Assembly (NCBI GenBank): GCA_963550915.1 | Contig: CAUVEB010000003.1 | Coordinates: forward strand, 73,307 to 137,306 | Reading direction: 5' to 3' | Source of the DNA: Caviibacter sp963550915 | GTDB lineage: Bacteria; Fusobacteriota; Fusobacteriia; Fusobacteriales; Leptotrichiaceae | Length of the DNA: 64,000 bases | Part shown: piece after piece, positions 9,191 to 18,590 of the stretch | Layout: every line of letters begins with the position of its first letter | Position numbering within the stretch: position 1 is the first letter of the stretch | Position numbers and translations under genes: made by a program | Notes under the pieces: model-generated | The model's input: the letters and a program-made list of their open reading frames with translations, nothing else | Databases searched by the model: none | What the model was told of the DNA's origin: nothing

Positions 9191-11707
9191 ATGGGTATAA
9201 AATATATAGATGCCAAAAGGCTACGTAGAGTTTTAATAGGTGGAGGTAAATGGATACAAAAACATGAAAACTACCTAAATGAACTAAATGTATATCCAGT
9301 TCCAGACGGTGATACAGGAACAAATATGTCACTTACGGCAAAAACTATGATAACTGAAATTGAAAATAAGACAAATGATAAGTCAAGTATGCAAGATATA
9401 AAAGATATAGTATCAGATGCTGTATTATTAGGTGCAAGAGGGAATTCAGGAACTATATTATCTCAAATCATTACAGGATTTTTAAATGGGATTGATGATG
9501 ATAAAAAAAGACTTTATCCAAATGATGTTGCAAAAGCACTAGAAAGTGCTAAAGAACTTGCATATAAAGCGGTAGATACACCAGTTGAAGGTACTATTTT
9601 AACAGTTATCAGAATGATATCAGAAAGAGCAAATGAACTTTGTTCTAATAATGAAGTTGAGTATTTTAATGAGTTTATTGAAAATATAATTGAACAAGCT
9701 CAAAAGGCAGTTGAGCTTACACCTGAATTACTTCCTAAATTAAAGGAAGCTGGAGTTGTAGACTCTGGAGGACAAGGATTATATTACTTTTTTGTTGGAA
9801 TGGGTAAAATTTTAACAGAAATTGAACTTTTAACTCAAACAATGATAATTGAAAATGAATTTGATAAAACAGTTTTAAATATAGACCACAATTTAGGGGA
9901 AATAAAATATAAATACTGTACTGAGTTTATAATCCTAAATTCTTCTTTTGATATTGAAGAGTTTAAAGAAAGTCTACTTGAAATAGGAGATTCAGCAGTA
10001 TTTGCTACTACAAGTAAGAAATTTAAAGTACATATACACACTAATAATCCAGGTCTTGTACTTGAAAAAGCAAGCTCTAAAGGAGATCTTGAAAAAATTA
10101 AGATCGAGAATATGAAACTTCAAAATGAAGGAGTTTTAGAAAATGAAAAAGATAGAGCAAAAATGTTTGAAAATAAGAACAAAGACAATGATAAAAAAGA
10201 TATATATTTAATCTTAGCAGATACTTTAGAACTAAAAGATGAATTTCTAAAAATGGGTGCAGACTATGTACTTTTAGGTGGACAAGGTCAAAACCCAAGC
10301 GTAAATGATATCTTATCTGTTGTAGAAAAAATAGAAGATAATAAGACTATATATATATTACCAAATAATAAAAATGTAATATCTACAGCTAATTTAGCAA
10401 CTGAAAAAACTGATAAACTAGCAGTAGTTGTTCCAACTAGAACAATGTTAGATGGTATGTTTTACTTACAATATCCTCATGATAGCATAGAGAAAAAACA
10501 TATTATGAATAGTCATAATTACTCAGTTGAAGTAACTAAAGCAGTTAGAAATACAACTGTTGATAATATGAGTATTGAAGTTGGCGACTATATGGCTTTA
10601 GTAAATACAAAGATAAAATATGTATCTAAAGATATAAATGAGTTATTTGATAAAATAATAGATGAGTTAATAACAGATAATACACTTGCTTTAACTCTAG
10701 TACAAGGTATTAATAAACATAATCAAATAGTTGAAAGAATAGTAGACTTAAATCATATGTTTAAGGAAAATACAAAGGTAATTGATACAAAACAAGAAAA
10801 TTATGATTTTTATTTATTCATTGAAAATAAAGATCCAAAATTACCTAAGATAGCTATTATTACTGATTCTTCATGTGAACTTGATGAAAAAGATATAGAA
10901 AATAGAAATATTAGTATATTACCTGTTAGAATGGAAGCAAATGGAGCTCACTATAAATCAGGAGTTAATTTATCAAATGCACAATTTTGGGACATGACAC
11001 TAAATGAAAAAACAGTATTTAAAACAGCTCAACCGTCACCAAAAGAAATTATAAACCTATATAATGAATTATTTAGAAAAGGTTATGAAAAGATACTGTT
11101 TATAGGTATATCATCAAAACTTTCTGGAACATTACAAGTTGCAAAACTTGCAAGAGGAATGAATAAGAGAGAAAAAGATATAGAAATATATGATTCAAAT
11201 GCAGTTTCAATACTACTTGGATATATGGTTCTTGAAGCTTCAAATAGAACAATGAAAAATGAAAGTATTGAAAATATAACAAGGGTATTAAACTCTATAT
11301 GTGAAAAGAGTAAGATGTTAATTGTTGTTGATGACTTAAAATACCTACAACAAGGTGGAAGAATTAGTAAGACAGCACAAACTATAGGTGATTTCTTAAG
11401 TATGAAACCTATTATAACACTAAGTAGCGGATCATTAGTTTCTGAGAAAAAAGTTTTAGGTGGAGAAGGTCAAGCTATTAAATATATAGAAAAAGTTATA
11501 GCCGAAAAATCAAAACAACAAAGTATATACTTCATGGGAGCAGTAGGAGGATCTTCACACCAAGAAGAACAAATGAATAAGATACTAGAAAGCATTAAAT
11601 TTAATAAGAAAGTAAATGTATTTTGGCCTAATAAACAAATAGGACCTACAGTAGGAACACATGCAGGGCCTGTAATTGGAGTTCTATTAGTACCAAGATT
11701 ATTGTAA
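9191..11707 (+). CDS. DhaL/DAK2-DegV fusion, FakA-FakB-like fatty acid kinase
   Basis: An 838-residue protein whose length equals the sum of a typical FakA (YloV, about 550) and FakB (DegV, about 280). The N-terminal DhaL domain carries VYPVPDGDTGTNMS (Mg-ADP-binding aspartates) near residues 35-48 and GARGNSGTILSQ near residue 80. A middle FakA-like region follows, then from about residue 555 a DegV fold starting IAIITDSSCEL with GISSKLSGT and DDLKYLQQGGRI. In Firmicutes, FakB presents a bound fatty acid to FakA for phosphorylation, feeding exogenous fatty acids into phospholipid synthesis. Here both partners are in one chain. AGGGGG precedes the ATG. The function is inferred from the families. 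Confidence 0.85.
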   Translation: MGIKYIDAKRLRRVLIGGGKWIQKHENYLNELNVYPVPDGDTGTNMSLTAKTMITEIENKTNDKSSMQDIKDIVSDAVLLGARGNSGTILSQIITGFLNGIDDDKKRLYPNDVAKALESAKELAYKAVDTPVEGTILTVIRMISERANELCSNNEVEYFNEFIENIIEQAQKAVELTPELLPKLKEAGVVDSGGQGLYYFFVGMGKILTEIELLTQTMIIENEFDKTVLNIDHNLGEIKYKYCTEFIILNSSFDIEEFKESLLEIGDSAVFATTSKKFKVHIHTNNPGLVLEKASSKGDLEKIKIENMKLQNEGVLENEKDRAKMFENKNKDNDKKDIYLILADTLELKDEFLKMGADYVLLGGQGQNPSVNDILSVVEKIEDNKTIYILPNNKNVISTANLATEKTDKLAVVVPTRTMLDGMFYLQYPHDSIEKKHIMNSHNYSVEVTKAVRNTTVDNMSIEVGDYMALVNTKIKYVSKDINELFDKIIDELITDNTLALTLVQGINKHNQIVERIVDLNHMFKENTKVIDTKQENYDFYLFIENKDPKLPKIAIITDSSCELDEKDIENRNISILPVRMEANGAHYKSGVNLSNAQFWDMTLNEKTVFKTAQPSPKEIINLYNELFRKGYEKILFIGISSKLSGTLQVAKLARGMNKREKDIEIYDSNAVSILLGYMVLEASNRTMKNESIENITRVLNSICEKSKMLIVVDDLKYLQQGGRISKTAQTIGDFLSMKPIITLSSGSLVSEKKVLGGEGQAIKYIEKVIAEKSKQQSIYFMGAVGGSSHQEEQMNKILESIKFNKKVNVFWPNKQIGPTVGTHAGPVIGVLLVPRLL

Positions 11708-11709
11708 TT

Positions 11710-12543
11710 ATGAAAACATATAAACTAGATAAAACAACAAGTAGAATGAAAATATCACAATATTTAAGAGAAGTACAAAAATATTCTGGTAGAAGTCTTA
11801 GAATGCTTGAAATATATTTAAATGGTAAAAGAGTCAAAAGTACAAAAAAGTTACCTAGTAGTGGAATTTTAAAAGTTGATGAAAAAAAGAAAAGTACTAA
11901 TATTAATCCAATACCAATGAAACTTGATATAGTATTTGAAGACGAAGATTTACTAATAGTAAATAAGCCATATAATCTAGTAACACATCCCACTTTAAAA
12001 AAAGTAGATGTTACACTTGCAAATGGTATAGTTCATTATTTAAATATAGTTCCTCGTTTTTATAACAGGCTTGATATGGATACAACTGGTTTAATTATTA
12101 TAGCTAAAAATTCTTATGCACAATCATATTTACAAAATATGGGAGAAGTTAGAAAAAGATATTTAGCAATAGTAGAGGGTAAACTTGATAAAGAATATAT
12201 TATAGAAGCTAAGATATATAAAGATGAGGATAAGCTTGAAAGAATAATTGATGATAGAGGACAAAGTGCAAAAACAGTTGTAAGACCTGTAAGCTATAAT
12301 GAAAATAAGAATGTAAGTTTTGTTGAATGTGAGCTTTTTACAGGAAGAACTCATCAAATAAGAGTACATTTAAAACATATAGGACACCCTATAATAGGAG
12401 ATAAGCTATATAATCCAAATGGAATAAATGCAAAAAGGCAAATGTTACACGCATATAAACTGTCTTTTAATCATCCAAAAACTAGAAAAAGAATAGATTT
12501 AGAAATACCAATTTATGAAGATATGATAGAATTTAATATCTAA
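11710..12543 (+). CDS. RluA-family pseudouridine synthase
   Basis: A 277-residue protein with an N-terminal S4-like segment (residues about 14-60, containing SGRSLRMLEIYLNGKRV) and a catalytic domain. The motif NRLDMDTTGLIIIAKN holds the catalytic aspartate of the RluA family, and the later GRTHQIRVHLKHIGHPIIGD block is also characteristic. The enzyme isomerises uridine to pseudouridine in ribosomal RNA; whether it corresponds to RluC, RluD or another specificity cannot be decided. It begins two bases after the preceding stop and probably shares its transcript. Confidence 0.9.
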   Translation: MKTYKLDKTTSRMKISQYLREVQKYSGRSLRMLEIYLNGKRVKSTKKLPSSGILKVDEKKKSTNINPIPMKLDIVFEDEDLLIVNKPYNLVTHPTLKKVDVTLANGIVHYLNIVPRFYNRLDMDTTGLIIIAKNSYAQSYLQNMGEVRKRYLAIVEGKLDKEYIIEAKIYKDEDKLERIIDDRGQSAKTVVRPVSYNENKNVSFVECELFTGRTHQIRVHLKHIGHPIIGDKLYNPNGINAKRQMLHAYKLSFNHPKTRKRIDLEIPIYEDMIEFNI

Positions 12544-12567
12544 TGTTGCAAAAAGCTAAAAAAGGTA

Positions 12568-12596
12568 TTTAAAAAGCCGTTTAAAAATGGTATAAT
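12568..12596 (+). promoter_or_regulatory. Probable promoter for gapA
   Basis: A TATAAT at 12591-12596 is preceded by TGG as an extended -10, and TTTAAA sits 17 bases upstream as a weak -35. It falls in the 103-base gap before gapA, about 50 bases from the start codon. Confidence 0.5.
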
Positions 12597-12646
12597 AAGT
12601 TGTTAGTAAACGAAACAAGTTAAAATTTAATAGGAGGTATTACATT

Positions 12647-13654
12647 ATGTCAGTAAAAGTGGCAATTAATGGATTTGGTAGAATAGGACGTCTTGCATTA
12701 AGATTAATGATAAATGATCCTGAATTTGATGTTGTAGCAGTTAATGATTTAACAGACCCTGCAATGTTAGCACATTTATTTAAATATGACTCAGCTCAAG
12801 GAAGATTTGACGGAGAAATTTCAGTAAAAGAAGGAGCATTTGTTGTTAATGGTAAAGAAATCAAATCATACAGCAATGCAAACCCTGAAGAATTACCTTG
12901 GGGAGAATTAGGTGTAGACGTAGTATTAGAATGTACTGGATTCTTCACTAAGAAAGAAAAAGCAGAATCTCACATTAAAGCAGGAGCTAAAAAAGTTGTT
13001 ATTTCAGCACCAGCAACTGGAGATTTAAAAACTGTAGTATTCAATGTAAACCACGAAATCTTAGATGGTTCAGAAACAATATTATCAGGAGCTTCTTGTA
13101 CAACTAACTGTTTAGCACCTATGGCTAAAGTATTAGAAGATTCATTTGGAATCGAAGTAGGATCAATGACTACTATACACGCATACACTGGAGACCAAAA
13201 TACTTTAGATGCACCTCATAGAAAAGGAGACTTCAGAAGAGCAAGAGCAGCAGCTGTAAATATAGTTCCTAATACAACAGGAGCAGCTAAAGCTATAGGA
13301 TTAGTTATACCTACATTAAAAGGTAAATTAGACGGAGCAGCTCAAAGAGTACCTGTACCTACTGGATCATTAACAGAATTAGTAACAGTATTAAAGAAAA
13401 AAGTTACAGTTGAAGAAATTAATGCAGCTATGAAAGCAGCATCTAATGAATCATTCGGTTATACTGAAGAACCATTAGTATCAACTGATATAGTTGGTAT
13501 CCATTTTGGATCATTATTTGACGCAACTCAAACAAAAGTTATTGAAGCAGGAGATAAGCAAGTAGTTAAAACTGTTGCATGGTATGACAATGAAATGTCT
13601 TACACAGCTCAATTAATTAGAACTTTAAAATATTTTGTTGAATTAACAAAATAG
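12647..13654 (+). CDS. gapA: Glyceraldehyde-3-phosphate dehydrogenase, type I
   Basis: A 335-residue glycolytic enzyme with the NAD-binding motif NGFGRIGR at residues 8-15 and the active-site segment SGASCTTNC with the catalytic cysteine at residue 151. It oxidises glyceraldehyde 3-phosphate to 1,3-bisphosphoglycerate with NAD and phosphate. An AGGAGG ribosome binding site precedes the ATG. Codon use is strongly biased towards a few A-ending codons, unlike many neighbours, as expected for a highly expressed gene. pgk follows after 60 bases and a stem-loop, so the two glycolytic steps are probably partly co-transcribed. Confidence 0.97.
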   Translation: MSVKVAINGFGRIGRLALRLMINDPEFDVVAVNDLTDPAMLAHLFKYDSAQGRFDGEISVKEGAFVVNGKEIKSYSNANPEELPWGELGVDVVLECTGFFTKKEKAESHIKAGAKKVVISAPATGDLKTVVFNVNHEILDGSETILSGASCTTNCLAPMAKVLEDSFGIEVGSMTTIHAYTGDQNTLDAPHRKGDFRRARAAAVNIVPNTTGAAKAIGLVIPTLKGKLDGAAQRVPVPTGSLTELVTVLKKKVTVEEINAAMKAASNESFGYTEEPLVSTDIVGIHFGSLFDATQTKVIEAGDKQVVKTVAWYDNEMSYTAQLIRTLKYFVELTK

Positions 13655-13668
13655 TTAGATAACTTATA

Positions 13669-13696
13669 GGCTTCTTGCAAATTATTGCTAGAAGCC
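13669..13696 (+). other. Stem-loop between gapA and pgk
   Basis: GGCTTCT pairs with AGAAGCC; inside it, after a T/T mismatch, GCAA pairs with TTGC around an ATTA loop. ATATTTTT follows, so it may be a partial terminator or an RNA-processing or stability element that sets the gapA:pgk ratio. The pgk ribosome binding site starts about nine bases downstream. Confidence 0.65.
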
Positions 13697-13714
13697 ATAT
13701 TTTTAGGAGGAAAA

Positions 13715-14920
13715 ATGAATAAAAAGACTATAAAAGATATAGAAGTATCTGGTAAAAAAGTTTTAGTAAGAGTTGATTTTAATGTACCTATTAAAGAAGG
13801 TGTAATTAAAGATGACAACAGAATAAAGGCTGCACTTCCAACTCTTAAATACCTACTTGAAAAAGGAGCTAAAGTTATAGCATTTTCTCACTTAGGAAGA
13901 GTTAAAGTTGAAGAAGATAAAGCAAGTAAAACATTAGCACCAGTTGCAAAAAGATTAGAAGAATTATTAGGTAAATCAGTTAAATTTGTACCATCTACAA
14001 GAGGAGCTGAACTAGAAAAAGCAGTATCTGAACTTTCAAATGGAGAAATACTTATGTTTGAAAATACAAGATATGAAGATGTAGAAGGTAAAAAAGAATC
14101 TAAAAATGATCCTGAACTTGGAAAATACTGGGCAAGTCTTGGAGAAGTTTTTGTAAATGATGCATTTGGAACTGCACATAGAGCACACGCTTCAAATGTT
14201 GGAATTTCTCAAAACTTAAAAGGACATACAGCAGTTGGATTTTTAATGGAAAAAGAAATAGAATTTTTAGGTGGAGCAGTTGAAAATCCTAAAAAACCTT
14301 ATGTTGCAATATTAGGTGGAGCAAAAGTTTCAGATAAGATTGCAGTTATAGAAAATCTAATTGAAAAAGCAGACAAAATATTAATTGGTGGAGGAATGAT
14401 GTTTACATTCCTTAAAGCTAAGGGATTATCTGTTGGTAATTCATTACTTGAAGAAGATAAGATAGAACTTGCAAAAGAATTAATGCAAAAAGCAGACGCT
14501 AAAGGTGTTAAATTAATTCTTCCAATTGATACAGTTGTAGCAAAAGAATTTAATAATGATGCAGCTCATAAATCAGTTTCTGTTGAAGGAATAGAAGACG
14601 GATATATGGGACTTGATATAGCTGAAAAAACAGTTGAATTATTTACAAATGAATTAGCAGGAGCTAAAACAGTTGTATGGAACGGACCTATGGGAGTATT
14701 TGAAATGAGTAACTATGCTAAAGGTACTATCGGTGTATGTGAAGCAATAGCAAATCTTGAAAATGCAATTACTGTAATAGGTGGTGGAGATTCAGCAGCA
14801 GCTGCAATTGAACTTGGTTATAGTGAAAAATTCTCACACATCTCAACAGGTGGTGGAGCTTCACTTGAATTCTTAGAAGGTAAAGTTTTACCAGGTGTAG
14901 ATGCAATAGATAATAAATAA
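13715..14920 (+). CDS. pgk: Phosphoglycerate kinase
   Basis: A 401-residue enzyme of usual length. The N-terminal domain shows VLVRVDFNVP, then AFSHLGR and the FVNDAFGTAHRAHAS segment; the nucleotide-binding C-terminal half has ILGGAKVSDKI and the closing TVIGGGDSAAA and STGGGASLEFLEG. It transfers phosphate from 1,3-bisphosphoglycerate to ADP, making ATP. The ATG at 13715 has AGGAGG four bases upstream, better than an in-frame ATG at 13685 that lies inside the gapA-pgk stem-loop. It directly follows gapA, and a strong bidirectional terminator ends the transcript. Confidence 0.97.
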   Translation: MNKKTIKDIEVSGKKVLVRVDFNVPIKEGVIKDDNRIKAALPTLKYLLEKGAKVIAFSHLGRVKVEEDKASKTLAPVAKRLEELLGKSVKFVPSTRGAELEKAVSELSNGEILMFENTRYEDVEGKKESKNDPELGKYWASLGEVFVNDAFGTAHRAHASNVGISQNLKGHTAVGFLMEKEIEFLGGAVENPKKPYVAILGGAKVSDKIAVIENLIEKADKILIGGGMMFTFLKAKGLSVGNSLLEEDKIELAKELMQKADAKGVKLILPIDTVVAKEFNNDAAHKSVSVEGIEDGYMGLDIAEKTVELFTNELAGAKTVVWNGPMGVFEMSNYAKGTIGVCEAIANLENAITVIGGGDSAAAAIELGYSEKFSHISTGGGASLEFLEGKVLPGVDAIDNK

Positions 14921-14926
14921 TAATAT

Positions 14927-14958
14927 AAAAGGATGTAAAATAATTTACATCCTTTTTT
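14927..14958. terminator. Bidirectional terminator between pgk and the U32 gene
   Basis: GGATGTAAA (14931-14939) pairs with TTTACATCC (14944-14952), extended by AAAA/TTTT and flanked by T and A tracts. It serves pgk on the plus strand and the convergent U32 gene on the minus strand. Confidence 0.88.
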
Positions 14959-17119
14959 ATGAAACTCCCATTTGAAAAGCATATGGATTATAGTTTCCTG
15001 TTCTTGTTTTAACACTTTTTATTATATTTTTAACTTCATCGTAATTTTCAAATACAAAATCAAGTCTTAGTTCATCAAAACCTAAACTTTCAACTAAATC
15101 AAGCTTTGGTATTAAGTTCATAGGTTTATGCAAGAATACTTCAACATTATTAAAGTCATTTTTAATAAGTCTATATCTATCATAAAACTCACCTTGTATT
15201 TCCATATATTCTTTATTTATTATAGGGTGTTCAATATACATTGTTTTTAAATGTCCATAAATAACAAGACCCTTTTTTGCACTCTTAGTTGTGATATGTC
15301 TAATTTGCTTATAACTTAATTCAGGAGATAAAAATATTGTATCAACATTTTTAAATTTTGAATAAAAATCTAAACTATAATTATTAAAAATATTAAAATT
15401 CCAATTTATACTGTATTTATTATCACTTTTTTCATTTTTTAATATATCATAAAAATTATATGCTAAATTAGTATAATCTTTTAATCTACTAAGATTTTTT
15501 TGTTTTGCAACATCCTTACCGCTATAATAAATCTTTGTTATACCCATTTCAATACAAGCTTTTTCTTGTTCTTCATTTTGAACTAGAGCAGATAAAACAT
15601 ACTCTTTATTATCTACTACCTTATCATATTCATTATATATTAACTTATCTGGTTCATTTCTTCTGTACGAATTAATAAGCTTTTCATAAAGTATACTACT
15701 TGCCTGTCTTTTCAAGTTTTTAAGTTCACTAAAAGATATAAAGGAAGTGCCGTCATATTCTATATCTATATTTTTAGCACTAAATGTAGTATCTCCTAAT
15801 TCAGATAATTTTTCTTTTAATGTATTTTTACTTATTTCATTTCTACTTTTTTCATTTAATATACTACCAAAAACATTAGCTGTTATCTTTTCACCGTTTA
15901 TATTTTTAGTAGTGAAAACAAGCTCTATTTTTTCATTGTATATAGCTTTTAGTTTAATATCTATGTCAAGATATCTTTTAGTTGTTTTTATCTTGTTTTC
16001 AATTTCATCATTTAAAGATTTTGAATAATTCTTGTATATATACATAGTGTTTTTAGGTATATTATCTAAAACTATTGTATCACCTTTTTTAGCATTTGAC
16101 ACCTTTGTTCCATTTTTAATTATCTTGTTTACAAATATACCTGAAATTGTCTCAAAATTTGAAGTAACAAACTGTATACCGTCTCCATTTTCAAGATCAT
16201 CTAGTAGTTTAACCTTGTTATTTGATATAACGGCTATTAAATAACCAAAATTAGATGGATATTTAGTATTCATTAATTTATCATCTAGGTAAAAATATCC
16301 TTTTGAATATCCTCTATTAAATAGTTTATAGCTAAGTGAAGGTCTAGGCTTATTATTAAGTATATCCCTATAATATCCAACAGTTTCAAACACATAATTT
16401 GGATTTTTCTTTCTTCCTTCAACTTTTATAGAATCAATACCAATACTTTCTAAAAGTTCTATTTCCTTTTGTTCTAATAATTGGTCATTTGGAGATAATG
16501 TGTGAGTAATTTTGTTATCATCTTGTTTAAATTTTTTTCTACAAGTATAAGCACACATACCACGGTTACCACTTCTACCACCTATAAAACTACTTATATA
16601 GCAGTTACCAGAATATGATATACAAAGAGATCCTGACACAAACACTTCAAGTTCAATATCTGTATTTTCACGAATTTTTTTAATTTCTTCAAAACTAAGT
16701 TCTCTTGCAAGTACTATTCTTTTAAGACCCATTTCTTTGAAAAAGTTTGCCTCAATATGGTTTGAAACTGTAGTTTGTGTACTTCCATGAATAGTTAAAT
16801 CAGGGAAGTTCTTTTGTAATACAGATATTAGACCCATATCTTGCACTATTACAGCATCAATACCATGCTTATATAACGGAATAAAAGCATTTACAACATT
16901 TTTAAGCTCTATATCTTTTAGAACTGTATTAAGTGTTAATAAGCATTTAACACCCCTTGCATGTGCATAGTCTATACCGTCAAATAATTCTTGATAACCT
17001 AAGTTATCGTTATTTCTTCTAGCTCCAAAGCCTTTAAGTCCTAAATAAACTTCATTTGCACCAGCTTTAATTGCTGCTTCTAATTTTTCATAATTTCCAG
17101 CAGGAGCAACTATTTCCAT
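14957..17119 (-). CDS. Peptidase U32 family protein (RlhA/YdcP-like)
   Basis: A 720-residue protein with an N-terminal TIM-barrel-like U32 domain starting MEIVAPAGNYEKL. The family signature EVFVSGSLCISYSGNC (about residues 158-173) and the following GGRSGNRGMCAYTC supply four cysteines at 166, 173, 189 and 193, consistent with the iron-sulfur cluster found in characterised members. The long C-terminal half resembles the DUF3656 region of RlhA. Despite the peptidase label, several U32 proteins hydroxylate RNA (RlhA on 23S rRNA, TrhP on tRNA), so an RNA-modification role is more likely than proteolysis. It directly abuts the cation-efflux fusion gene, with a one-base stop/start overlap. Confidence 0.85.
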   Translation of the reverse strand: MEIVAPAGNYEKLEAAIKAGANEVYLGLKGFGARRNNDNLGYQELFDGIDYAHARGVKCLLTLNTVLKDIELKNVVNAFIPLYKHGIDAVIVQDMGLISVLQKNFPDLTIHGSTQTTVSNHIEANFFKEMGLKRIVLARELSFEEIKKIRENTDIELEVFVSGSLCISYSGNCYISSFIGGRSGNRGMCAYTCRKKFKQDDNKITHTLSPNDQLLEQKEIELLESIGIDSIKVEGRKKNPNYVFETVGYYRDILNNKPRPSLSYKLFNRGYSKGYFYLDDKLMNTKYPSNFGYLIAVISNNKVKLLDDLENGDGIQFVTSNFETISGIFVNKIIKNGTKVSNAKKGDTIVLDNIPKNTMYIYKNYSKSLNDEIENKIKTTKRYLDIDIKLKAIYNEKIELVFTTKNINGEKITANVFGSILNEKSRNEISKNTLKEKLSELGDTTFSAKNIDIEYDGTSFISFSELKNLKRQASSILYEKLINSYRRNEPDKLIYNEYDKVVDNKEYVLSALVQNEEQEKACIEMGITKIYYSGKDVAKQKNLSRLKDYTNLAYNFYDILKNEKSDNKYSINWNFNIFNNYSLDFYSKFKNVDTIFLSPELSYKQIRHITTKSAKKGLVIYGHLKTMYIEHPIINKEYMEIQGEFYDRYRLIKNDFNNVEVFLHKPMNLIPKLDLVESLGFDELRLDFVFENYDEVKNIIKSVKTRTGNYNPYAFQMGVS

Positions 17120-18297
17120 TACTGATTTTCTCCTTTATAAAGAGGTTCAACGTGTAGGTTTATTCTTTTAATTTGTGGATAAACTTTTTTCACTTGAATG
17201 CTTGCCTCTTCAGCTATTTGATGTGATTTTTCAACTGTAAGATTATCGTCCATTCTCACATCACCATATATGTATATATCTTTACCTGAACTTATCATAA
17301 ATAAGTCATGGATAAAATATATATTTTCATCTTTTATTAATATTTGTTTTACATTTTTAAGTAATTCTTTATCTTGATTTTCCATTAATATATTTGAATT
17401 TTCATAAACTATATCGACACCTTGATAGATAATATATAGTGTTATTGCAATACCAAGTAATACATCAAATATACTTGAAAAATACACTGTTAGAATAATC
17501 CCTATAAGTACAGAAGTAGATATAAGGATATCTGCTAGATAATCTTTTAAAACTGATTTTAGAAGTATACTATCATACTTATTTGCAATATATGATACAT
17601 AAACATACTGTACTATTTTAAATATGATAAATAAAGTTGTAAATGTATATACTAAGTATGAATGTTCAATATGATTTTGATTAAAATATATTAATTTTTT
17701 AATATTATTTAAAAGTATACCAAGTGTTGATAAAATTATTGAAAGCCCTATAAAAATACTAAATATTGACTCAATTTTACCATGTCCAAAAGGATGTTCT
17801 TCATCTTCTGGTGTATTTGATATTTTAAGACCTACAACTACAAGAAGATTAGTTATACAGTCTGCACTAGAGTTAATACCGTCAGCTGTTATTGATACAA
17901 GATTAAATATTAACCCTATTATTATCTTACCAAGTGCAAGAAATAGATTTACTAAAAAAGAAAATACGCTTGCATTGAATATAGCCTTTTTTTGTTTAAT
18001 ATTATCTTGTAAATTTTTAATAACAAGAACACCATCTTCAAGTTCAAAACCATGTTTTTTGAAAAAATTAAATGTTGAACTGTTGCAGTGAATAACTCTT
18101 AATGTATCACCATAATTTAATGCATAATAATTTAATATATAGTTTATTAAATTTCTACCATAGCTAATATTTCTATATTCTTCAAAGATAAAAATATTTG
18201 TTATAGTATCTTTTTCAAGATTTGCATATCCTATAAGGTCTTTTTCATAAATTTCAAAACGTATATTATCATCATTTTTAATAACTTTAAATTTCAT
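17119..18297 (-). CDS. GNAT-like domain fused to cation diffusion facilitator (CDF) transporter
   Basis: A 392-residue protein. Residues 1-95 resemble a GNAT acetyltransferase: IFIFEEYRNISYGRNLINYI matches the acetyl-CoA-binding motif A and NSSTFNFFKKHGFEL the motif B region. From about residue 105 follows a CDF transporter with six membrane helices, the hallmark HPFGHGKIE (168-176) and a cytoplasmic C-terminal domain. Metal-site positions are N142/D146 in helix 2 and D252/D256 in helix 5, an N-D/D-D set like that of manganese exporters such as MntE; manganese is therefore an inference. AGGAGG precedes the ATG. It lies just after the SRP RNA gene on the same strand. Confidence 0.85.
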   Translation of the reverse strand: MKFKVIKNDDNIRFEIYEKDLIGYANLEKDTITNIFIFEEYRNISYGRNLINYILNYYALNYGDTLRVIHCNSSTFNFFKKHGFELEDGVLVIKNLQDNIKQKKAIFNASVFSFLVNLFLALGKIIIGLIFNLVSITADGINSSADCITNLLVVVGLKISNTPEDEEHPFGHGKIESIFSIFIGLSIILSTLGILLNNIKKLIYFNQNHIEHSYLVYTFTTLFIIFKIVQYVYVSYIANKYDSILLKSVLKDYLADILISTSVLIGIILTVYFSSIFDVLLGIAITLYIIYQGVDIVYENSNILMENQDKELLKNVKQILIKDENIYFIHDLFMISSGKDIYIYGDVRMDDNLTVEKSHQIAEEASIQVKKVYPQIKRINLHVEPLYKGENQ

Positions 18298-18313
18298 TTG
18301 TTCCTCCTAATAT

Positions 18314-18584
18314 AAAAAGGTCATACATTAAAATCTTGAAAGAATTTTACCACCCGTTTTATATATATCAACTCAAATTTAGCTACCCCATAAACCTAAA
18401 AATATAAACTTAATGCTGCTTTGTTCCCAACCTGACATGGTTCGCTTAATTTTTACAATACAAGACTAAATTCTCAACATCTCAATATATAGCGTAATAC
18501 TAAAATTTTCCGCAAAATTAATAAAATTTCCACTAAAGCGGGTTGTGGATACAGGGCACCGCTAGCTCCCCAATTTGTATGACC
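18314..18584 (-). ncRNA. ffs: Signal recognition particle RNA, long (Bacillus-type) form
   Basis: The minus strand contains GGTGCCCTGTA with its preceding GGGGAGCTAGC, typical of the Alu domain, and GAACCATGTCAGG then GGGAACAAAGCAGCA, the conserved helix 8 that binds Ffh. The 5' end GGTCATAC (plus 18577-18584) pairs with the 3' end GTATGACC (plus 18319-18326), followed by a T run, so the RNA is about 270 nt. The end-to-end pairing and the Alu-like region make it the long SRP RNA class found in Bacillus and Clostridium rather than the 4.5S type. The ends are set by this pairing and are approximate to a few bases. Confidence 0.92.
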
Positions 18585-18590
18585 TAATAT

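Noticed and set aside
12544..12646. Riboswitch or structured leader before gapA
   Set aside because: The gap is short and AT-rich and holds only a promoter and ribosome binding site.
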